Part shown: piece after piece, positions 5,755 to 10,970 of the stretch
Numbering within the stretch: position 1 is the first letter of the stretch
Layout: the number at the start of each line of letters is the position of its first letter
NCBI GenBank assembly: GCA_022615595.1
Contig: JAKEGI010000100.1
Span: 1 to 10,970 of the forward strand
DNA from: Bacteroidales bacterium
Lineage (GTDB): Bacteria > Bacteroidota > Bacteroidia > Bacteroidales > VadinHA17
Length of the DNA stretch: 10,970 nucleotides
Direction of reading: 5' to 3'
Translations under genes and position numbers: made by a program
The notes under the pieces: model-generated
Told to the model about the DNA's origin: nothing
Seen by the model: the letters and a program-made list of their open reading frames with translations, nothing else
Databases searched by the model: none

Positions 5755-6665
5755 TCATTATGTGTGGCCATAAGGCATGCGAGTGCCACACAGTAGTACT
5801 TTGACAGTTCGCTCTCGCTTCTTGACATCAGCACAACCGGTCTGGTGGTGCCGCAGATCATTCCTGCCAGCTCCCCTCCACCGAATAGCATCAGCCCCTT
5901 GTAGAACGGATTGCAGGCCTCAAGCGAAGGGAAAAGCAAAATGTCGGCATCGCCCGCCAGGGGTGTGTCAACTCCCTTGATCCTGACACTGTCAGGGTCA
6001 CAGGCAAGGAAGAGATCTACCGGTCCGTCCATTACACATGATGAAATCTGTCCCCTCTGCGCCATCTTGCACATCACCGAATAGTCATGTGTGCTGGGGA
6101 AGTGACTGCTTACCTTTTCCGAAGCACCGATCAGTGCGACTGACGGCTTCGCGATTCCGAACCTCCGTGCCATGGCAATAGCATACTCAGCCATAGCCAC
6201 TTTCTGGTCAAGGTCAGGAAAGGGTATTACTGCGGTGTCGGTGATGAAGAGCAGCTTGTGGTATGCAGGTATCTCCACCGCACATACATAGCTCATAACT
6301 GCCCTGGGAGGCAGCAGGCCGTGATCCTTGTCCATCACAGCCCTGAGAAATTTATCGGTTCCGACGAGGCCCTTCATTACAATGTCAGTCTCACCGGTGG
6401 CGGTCATACCCACCGCAATAGCGGCTGCGCTCTTTTCATCATCAGCATCAATTATGGTAAACCGTGAAGGGTCAGCGCCTGTATCGTGACATGTTCTGAT
6501 TATCTGTTCCCTGCTACCAATCATTAGCGCATCGACAAATCCCTCAATTACAGCACGGTATAGGGAGCCAACCGTATTATTGTCCTGCGCCCAGGCTACT
6601 GCGATACGGTATCTTTTGCCGGCTGACCTGACAGCGTCAGCCATCTGGCTGAGACTGGTTATCAT
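5751..6665 (-). CDS. Phosphate butyryltransferase paralogue 2, divergent
   Basis: A 304-residue member of the phosphate acetyl/butyryl-transferase family, which exchanges CoA for phosphate on an acyl-CoA. Conserved blocks are AVAWAQDN (22-29), DIVMKGLVGTDKFLRAVM (94-111), LLFITDTAV (138-146), VMDGPVDL (211-218), LAGDADILLFPSLEACNPFYKGL (236-258) and the active-site Ser-Arg in MSRSES (S281, R282). It departs from canonical Ptb in several core places: SYVCAVE replaces SHVAVFE, DGPVDLFLACD replaces DGPLALDIALS, and LEACNPFYK replaces IETGNVMYK. I chose ATG at 6665 over an upstream ATG at 6710. It lies one base after the ptb1 stop, has AGGA a few bases upstream, and starts the conserved domain. 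Its stop overlaps the buk start. It may be a Ptb of altered acyl specificity or a partner subunit of ptb1. Confidence 0.85.
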   Translation of the reverse strand: MITSLSQMADAVRSAGKRYRIAVAWAQDNNTVGSLYRAVIEGFVDALMIGSREQIIRTCHDTGADPSRFTIIDADDEKSAAAIAVGMTATGETDIVMKGLVGTDKFLRAVMDKDHGLLPPRAVMSYVCAVEIPAYHKLLFITDTAVIPFPDLDQKVAMAEYAIAMARRFGIAKPSVALIGASEKVSSHFPSTHDYSVMCKMAQRGQISSCVMDGPVDLFLACDPDSVRIKGVDTPLAGDADILLFPSLEACNPFYKGLMLFGGGELAGMICGTTRPVVLMSRSESELSKYYCVALACLMATHNE

Positions 6666-6666
6666 G

Positions 6667-7575
6667 TTATTCCTGTTTTGAGACAGCTGCTGCGAGCAGG
6701 ATACTGTCATATTTTGCCTGGTCTGAATCGCTCCTTGAAGTGAGTACTATAGGTGCCGAAGCTCCGAGAATCACGGCTGCGACCTTTGCATGAGCGAAGA
6801 AAACCAGGGACTTGTACAGCACGTTACCTACCTCTATATCAGGCATCAGAAGGAGGTCGGTATCACCTGCCACATCACTCCGTATTCCCTTGTGATTTGC
6901 GCTCTCGAGGCTGATGGCATTGTCAAATGCCAGCGGGCCATCTATAAGACAGTGCTTGATCTGGTCACGCTGGTTCATCTTCGAGAGTAACGCCGCATCA
7001 AGAGTTGCCTGCATGTTTTCACTGACCATCTCCACTGCACCCAGAACAGCTACCTTGGGCATTTCCACACCAAGCTTGTTGAGGCATGACACGGAGTTGT
7101 TTACTATCGAAATCTTATCCTGCAGATTGGGTGCAATATTCATCGCCACATCAGTTACTGCTATCAGCTTATGATACGCCTCCACCTCGAATATGGCTAT
7201 GTGCGAAAGAAGTGAACCTGTCCGCAGTCCCCACTCCTTGTTCAGTACAGCCTTGAGCAAAGAGGAGGTACCCACCTTTCCCTTCATGAGGATGTCAGCC
7301 TGGTTGCTCCTTACCATTTTAACGGCTATCCCCACTGCCAGTTCAGTATCAGGTTCATGTATCATTCTTACCCCTGAGATGTCAATGTTTCCGGTATTGG
7401 CAATATTCTGTATAGCCTCCTTGTCGCCGACAAGTATCGGTTCAATAAAACCATCACGGGCTGCTTTGATAACAGAACTGAGTGAATTCAGGTCCTGTGC
7501 AGCGGCAAGCACCAACCTCCTGACCGGTTTGTCAGCCAGCAGGTCCTTCAGTTCTGAAAGGTATCTTAATACCAT
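6667..7575 (-). CDS. ptb: Phosphate butyryltransferase (canonical copy)
   Basis: A 302-residue cytoplasmic enzyme converting butyryl-CoA (or a similar short or branched acyl-CoA) and phosphate to acyl phosphate and CoA, the step before butyrate kinase. It matches clostridial Ptb throughout: LVLAAAQDLNSL (21-32), ADILMKGKVGTSSLLKAVLNKEWGLRTG (93-120), LLSHIAIFE (122-130), LIAVTDVAMNIAPNLQDKISIVNNSV (137-162), LDAALLSKMNQRDQIKHCLIDGPLAFDNAIS (192-222), HKGIRSDVAGDTDLLLMPDIEVGNVLYKSL (228-257) and the Ser-Arg pair in TSRSDS (S280, R281). The start is 12 bp after the ackA stop, and its stop is one base before the ptb2 start, which suggests coupled translation. Of the two tandem copies this is the one expected to be a standard Ptb. 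Confidence 0.9.
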   Translation of the reverse strand: MVLRYLSELKDLLADKPVRRLVLAAAQDLNSLSSVIKAARDGFIEPILVGDKEAIQNIANTGNIDISGVRMIHEPDTELAVGIAVKMVRSNQADILMKGKVGTSSLLKAVLNKEWGLRTGSLLSHIAIFEVEAYHKLIAVTDVAMNIAPNLQDKISIVNNSVSCLNKLGVEMPKVAVLGAVEMVSENMQATLDAALLSKMNQRDQIKHCLIDGPLAFDNAISLESANHKGIRSDVAGDTDLLLMPDIEVGNVLYKSLVFFAHAKVAAVILGASAPIVLTSRSDSDQAKYDSILLAAAVSKQE

Positions 7576-7587
7576 CTTATTTAGGTT

Positions 7588-8799
7588 TTAAGGGGTTAGC
7601 TTCTCAACAATTACTGTAGTATCAGATGCAATGACAAATTCTTCGTCGGTAGTCACAACCATGACCTTCACTTTAGATGCAGGCTTCGAGATCACAAGGT
7701 CTTTCCCCTTGACTCCGTGATTCACATCCTCATCAATCTCGATCCCTAAAAAGTCCATGCCGCTGCAGATCATCTTCCTGACATTGAAATCGTTCTCGCC
7801 GACACCTGCAGTAAAGATAAGCAGATCGATCCCGTTCATGGCAGCAACATAGGCACCGATAAACTTCTTTATCTTATATGAATACATTTTAAGTGCAAGA
7901 AGGGCTTTGGAATTCCCTTCGCCGGCAGCTGATTCAAGATCACGCATGTCTGATGAGAGCTGGGAGATACCTGCAACACCACTCTTCTTGTTTATCATAT
8001 TATTTACCCCGCTAACGCTAAGCCCTTCTTTGTCTGCGAGATACAACAGAACGCCCGGATCTATCTCACCTGTACGGGTACCCATGATGAGTCCGTCTAC
8101 CGGCGTAAAACCCATTGAGGTGTCGACAGAAATGCCATTATTGATTGCAGTTATTGAAGCCCCGTTACCCAGGTGGCAGGTAATGATCTTTATCCTGTGG
8201 TAATCAAGATTCAATATCCTGCAGGCTTTTTCGGCAACGAACCTGTGGCTGGTGCCATGGAAGCCGTACTTCCTGATACGGTACTTCTCATAATACTCGT
8301 AGGGAATGGCATACATGAATGCATAATCAGGCATAGTCTGATGAAACGATGTATCAAATACCGCAACCTGGGGTATTCCGGGCAGCAGTTTCTCGCATGA
8401 CAGTATCCCTTTCAGGTGGGCAGGGTTATGCAGCGGAGCAAGCTCGCCGCATTTCTCAATATCCCTCTTGACATCATTGTCAATCAGCACTGACTCCTTG
8501 AAGTTCTCGCCGCCGTGTGCCACCCTGTGTCCTACTGCCTTTATTTCGCCAATGCTTTTTATCACACCGTGTTTTTGGCTGACAAGAGCTTCCATTACCA
8601 TGTTGATTCCTATTGTATGGTCAGGGATGTCAAGAATGACCTTATACGGATCCTTTCCGGCAGGTTTGTGCGTCAGAATGCCGTCGGTGATGCCGATTCG
8701 TTCAATAAGTCCCTTGGCAAGGACCTCTGAATTGTTCGACATGTCAAAAAGCTGGTACTTTATTGATGAGCTGCCACAGTTGAGAACGAGAACGATCAT
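7588..8799 (-). CDS. ackA: Acetate kinase
   Basis: A 403-residue cytoplasmic acetokinase that makes ATP and acetate from acetyl phosphate and ADP. Full length and canonical. All the expected active-site residues can be placed: N7 in VLNCGSSSIK (5-14), R92 in HRVAHGG, D149 in VFDTSFHQTMP, H181 in FHGTSH, the nucleotide loop HLGNGAS (209-215), R242 in GTRTGEIDPG and E386 in TDEEFVI. AGVGEN (331-336) is the adenosine-side motif. It begins 12 bp after the pta stop and ends 12 bp before ptb1, so it belongs to the same transcript. This is the energy-yielding step of acetate formation and is reversible, so it can also activate acetate. Confidence 0.97.
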   Translation of the reverse strand: MIVLVLNCGSSSIKYQLFDMSNNSEVLAKGLIERIGITDGILTHKPAGKDPYKVILDIPDHTIGINMVMEALVSQKHGVIKSIGEIKAVGHRVAHGGENFKESVLIDNDVKRDIEKCGELAPLHNPAHLKGILSCEKLLPGIPQVAVFDTSFHQTMPDYAFMYAIPYEYYEKYRIRKYGFHGTSHRFVAEKACRILNLDYHRIKIITCHLGNGASITAINNGISVDTSMGFTPVDGLIMGTRTGEIDPGVLLYLADKEGLSVSGVNNMINKKSGVAGISQLSSDMRDLESAAGEGNSKALLALKMYSYKIKKFIGAYVAAMNGIDLLIFTAGVGENDFNVRKMICSGMDFLGIEIDEDVNHGVKGKDLVISKPASKVKVMVVTTDEEFVIASDTTVIVEKLTP

Positions 8800-8811
8800 G
8801 TTTCAGTGTTG

Positions 8812-9819
8812 TTACTTGGTCATGCCTGCTGCCTGGGTGGCAGTGATGGCTATTACGTTGATGATATCACTTACAGAACAGCCTCTTGAGAGGTCATTTA
8901 TCGGGGCGGCCATACCCTGGAGTACCGGGCCGATAGCCTGTGCATGTGCCAGGCGCTCAACGAGCTTATATGCTATGTTACCGCATTCAAGGTTTGGAAA
9001 TATGAGGACGTTGGCCTTGCCTGCTATCTTGCTTCCCGGTGCCTTCTTCTGGCCAATGGCTTCAATGAGTGCCGCGTCAGCCTGCAGTTCACCCTCAAAC
9101 ATGAATTCAGGCGCCATCTCTTTTGCCATCTTTGTTGCACTGACCACCTTATCAACGAGTGCATGGCTGGCACTGCCCATGGTCGAAAAACTCAGCAGTG
9201 CGACCTTCGGTTCTACGCCGACAATCGCTTTTGTAGTCCTTGCTGTGGCAACAGCTATTTCCGCAAGCTCCTTATCTGTGGGATCAGGATGAACTGCGCC
9301 GTCAGCAAAGACTATTATGCCGTCAGCACCAAACTCCTTGTCTTTCAAAATCATTATAAATGCTCCTGAGACAACCGATATTCCGGGGGCCGTCTTGACA
9401 AACTGAAATGCCGGCCTGAGAACATCACCAGTGGTATTGCGCGCACCGGCAACCTCACCGTCAGCGTCGCCGTTCTTGATCATCATCACACCCAGGTAAA
9501 GGGGATCCTCTATGAGCTTCGAGGCAAACTCCCTTGTAAGGCCTTTACTGCTGCGCAACTCAAGCATGAGATCAATATACTTCCCCTTCATCGGGTGATC
9601 AGCAGGATTGATTATTGTCGCCCTGCCAATGTTCTTCAGACCCAGGGTGTCTGCCAGCGCCATGATCGCGGAAGGATCACCAAGGAGAGTTATCCTTGCA
9701 AGATTCTCAGCTATTGCCACATCTGCGGCCTTCAGAGTTCTCTCTTCAGTACCTTCAGGCAGAACAATGCGTTTATTGTGCCTTCTGGCATTATGTTTGA
9801 TCTGCTCAAGCAATTCCAT
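8812..9819 (-). CDS. pta: Phosphate acetyltransferase, short form
   Basis: A 335-residue cytoplasmic enzyme converting acetyl-CoA and phosphate to acetyl phosphate and CoA. It has only the catalytic domain; the N-terminal P-loop and DRTGG regulatory parts found in enterobacterial Pta are absent, as is usual in Bacteroidota and clostridia. Motifs are RIVLPEGTEERTLKAA (17-32), NGDADGEVAGARNTTGDVLRPAFQ (116-139), FADGAVHPDPT (171-181), VALLSFSTMGSA (206-217), GELQADAALIE (243-253), ANVLIFPNLECGNIAYKLVERLA (269-291), and the catalytic Ser-Arg in LSRGCS (S311, R312). First gene of the five-gene block. Its start codon is followed at once by the conserved N-terminus. A candidate promoter lies about 40 bp upstream. 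Confidence 0.97.
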   Translation of the reverse strand: MELLEQIKHNARRHNKRIVLPEGTEERTLKAADVAIAENLARITLLGDPSAIMALADTLGLKNIGRATIINPADHPMKGKYIDLMLELRSSKGLTREFASKLIEDPLYLGVMMIKNGDADGEVAGARNTTGDVLRPAFQFVKTAPGISVVSGAFIMILKDKEFGADGIIVFADGAVHPDPTDKELAEIAVATARTTKAIVGVEPKVALLSFSTMGSASHALVDKVVSATKMAKEMAPEFMFEGELQADAALIEAIGQKKAPGSKIAGKANVLIFPNLECGNIAYKLVERLAHAQAIGPVLQGMAAPINDLSRGCSVSDIINVIAITATQAAGMTK

Positions 9820-9856
9820 TGTAAATCAATAATTTAGTTAATAATTGTTCACGGGT

Positions 9857-9887
9857 TAAAAGTACTAAAAAAGTGTAAGTACGCAAT
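9857..9887 (-). promoter_or_regulatory. Possible promoter of the pta-ackA-ptb-ptb-buk block
   Basis: On the minus strand ATTG (9887-9884) and TACTTTTA (9864-9857) are separated by exactly 19 bp. Each has one mismatch to the Bacteroidota TTTG / TAnnTTTG elements. Transcription would start near 9850, giving a leader of about 30 nt before pta. The flanking 9820-10005 region is AT-rich and has no other clear signal for this gene. Confidence 0.35.
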
Positions 9888-9979
9888 TATCAATTACATG
9901 ATTAAAATCAGATTTTGGATATTTCAGGACTTTTTCTTCAAAATAATGGTATAATGAATCTCCTGTGGGTTCAAATCTA

Positions 9980-9987
9980 TATTTTTG
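9980..9987 (+). promoter_or_regulatory. Possible -7 element of the D-lactate dehydrogenase-type gene
   Basis: TATTTTTG matches TAnnTTTG exactly and lies 18 bp before the start codon. No TTTG is found at the expected -33 distance. Transcription would begin with a very short leader. Chance is a real possibility in AT-rich DNA. Confidence 0.2.
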
Positions 9988-10005
9988 ATCTCATATTTCT
10001 TTCTG

Positions 10006-10970
10006 ATGAAAGCAGATTTTTTGAAAGAGGAACTTGAGAAGTTTGCTGCGTCTGTCGAAGGCGAGCTGAGGATCGACAGGGTCTCACGGCTGATGTATGC
10101 CACTGATGCCTCTATCTACCGCGAGGAGCCGCTCGCAGTATTCTATCCGCAAAACACTTCTGACCTGAAGATGCTGCTCTCATTTGCAGCCAGGCATAAA
10201 ACCGGGATTATCGCCCGGGCTGCCGGCACTTCGCTTGCAGGTCAGGTGGTAGGATCAGGCATAATCGCCGATATGTCACGGCACTTCAGACAGATAATAG
10301 AGATCAATAAAGAGGAGAGATGGGTCAGGGTTGAGCCGGGTGTAGTACCTGATGAACTTAACGCCATACTGAAGAAGGAGGGGCTGATGTTCGGCCCGGA
10401 GACCTCAACATCAAGCCGTTGCAACATCGGAGGCATGATAGGAAATAACGGATGCGGACTCCATTCAGTGGTTTACGGGTCTGTCCGTGATCATCTTCTT
10501 GAGGTTAAGGCTCTGCTTCATGACGGCTCGGAAGTTATCTTCGGAGATATAACCCCCGGGGAACTGTCACAAAAATGCACTCTGAAGGGAGCTGAAGGAG
10601 ATATTTACCGTGCAGTGAGCGGCATGATGGAGAATGAGGTCAACAGGAAGGAGATAGCAAGCGAGTATCCTGAAAAACGTGTTCCGCGGCGCAATACTGG
10701 TTATGCTCTTGACGACCTTCTTGACAGCGAACCATTTACGCCCGGTTGCGGCAGACCTCTCAACATTGCCAGGATCATTGCAGGGTCTGAAGGAACACTG
10801 GCAATCGTCACCGAAGCAAGACTGGCACTGGTACCCCTCCCGCCCCCCGTGAAGGCACTGGTATGTGTTCACCTCAGAAACCGAAACGATGCCTTCAGCG
10901 CCAACCTTATTGCCCTCAGGCATAAACCCTGGGCTGTTGAGATGATGGACTACAAGATACTGGCCCTGGC
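10006..10970 (+). CDS. FAD-linked oxidase, D-lactate dehydrogenase/glycolate oxidase type, N-terminal part
   Basis: An open frame from ATG at 10006 runs off the right edge (321 codons, no stop). It shows the VAO/PCMH FAD-binding fold: VFYPQNTSDLKMLLSFAARHK (45-65), the pyrophosphate loop ARAAGTSLAGQVVGSGIIADMS (70-91), VRVEPGVVPDELN (107-119), GPETSTSSRCNIGGMIGNNGCG (130-151), RRNTGYALDDLL (228-239) and IIAGSEGTLAIVTEARL (257-273). The GPETSTSSRCNIGG and RNTGYALD blocks fit the large flavoproteins that carry a C-terminal 4Fe-4S/CCG part (D-lactate dehydrogenase, YdiJ-like); that part would be outside the window. Such enzymes oxidise D-2-hydroxyacids, passing electrons to quinone or another carrier. 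Substrate is inferred. Divergent from pta across 186 bp, so lactate oxidation to pyruvate could feed the acetate route. Confidence 0.85.
   Translation, partial: MKADFLKEELEKFAASVEGELRIDRVSRLMYATDASIYREEPLAVFYPQNTSDLKMLLSFAARHKTGIIARAAGTSLAGQVVGSGIIADMSRHFRQIIEINKEERWVRVEPGVVPDELNAILKKEGLMFGPETSTSSRCNIGGMIGNNGCGLHSVVYGSVRDHLLEVKALLHDGSEVIFGDITPGELSQKCTLKGAEGDIYRAVSGMMENEVNRKEIASEYPEKRVPRRNTGYALDDLLDSEPFTPGCGRPLNIARIIAGSEGTLAIVTEARLALVPLPPPVKALVCVHLRNRNDAFSANLIALRHKPWAVEMMDYKILAL

Noticed and set aside
6666..6710. Upstream start for ptb2 adding 15 residues
   Set aside because: It would overlap the ptb1 end, the extra residues are unlike the family, and the ATG at 6665 has a better ribosome-binding site.
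7193..7591. A 132-codon plus-strand open frame opposite ptb1
   Set aside because: Wholly antisense to a conserved enzyme and without recognisable features.
8468..9292. A 274-codon open frame on the plus strand across the ackA/pta junction
   Set aside because: It is antisense to two strongly conserved enzymes, crosses their intergenic gap and has no recognisable domain; it is a by-product of the codon bias of the real genes.

Overview
The window looks like a piece of a Bacteroidota chromosome, probably order Bacteroidales, from an anaerobic fermenter. The evidence is the gene content (a PyrK start, a Bacteroidota-style small XRE regulator with a conserved aromatic tail, a pta-ackA-ptb-ptb-buk cluster). 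AT-rich spacers between roughly half-GC genes, weak Shine-Dalgarno sites and sequences resembling the Bacteroidota promoter consensus (TTTG / TAnnTTTG) agree with this. No integrase, transposase, tRNA, rRNA or CRISPR array is visible.

Layout. 1-163 (-) is the start of pyrK, cut by the window edge. 208-651 (-) is a small XRE-type DNA-binding protein. 652-1307 is a 656-bp AT-rich gene-free stretch. It holds two triads of a palindrome, TTAC-N4-GTAA, one triad at the regulator start and one upstream of the next gene, plus a possible structured leader. 1308-2543 (+) is an acidic amino acid:cation symporter (GltP/EAAT fold). Its stop codon runs into a 14-bp tandem repeat and then a bidirectional hairpin terminator. 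2659-3189 (-) is a SlyD-like prolyl isomerase with a Cys-rich tail, and 3230-3802 (-) is a secreted beta-barrel-like protein. 3895-4590 (+) is a short-chain dehydrogenase, diverging from the latter across a 19-bp palindrome. The convergent gap 4591-4665 contains an in-register series of 7-bp units.

4666-9819 (-) is a compact five-gene block transcribed pta, ackA, ptb1, ptb2, buk, with gaps of 12, 12 and 1 bp and then a 4-bp ATGA overlap. It encodes two routes of substrate-level phosphorylation: acetyl-CoA to acetyl-P to acetate, and (iso)butyryl-type acyl-CoA to acyl-P to acid, each yielding ATP. Two unequal phosphate butyryltransferase paralogues lie in tandem. Divergent from it, 10006 to the right edge (+) is the N-terminal FAD domain of a D-lactate dehydrogenase/glycolate oxidase-type flavoprotein, which could feed pyruvate towards acetyl-CoA.

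The strongest candidates for something not fully explained by known families are: the phased palindrome triads linking the XRE gene and the symporter; the heptad-period repeats that abut stop codons; the divergent second Ptb locked between Ptb1 and Buk; and an Asp-to-Asn change in the NMDGT motif of the symporter. No wholly new system (defence, mobile, RNA-guided) is evident.
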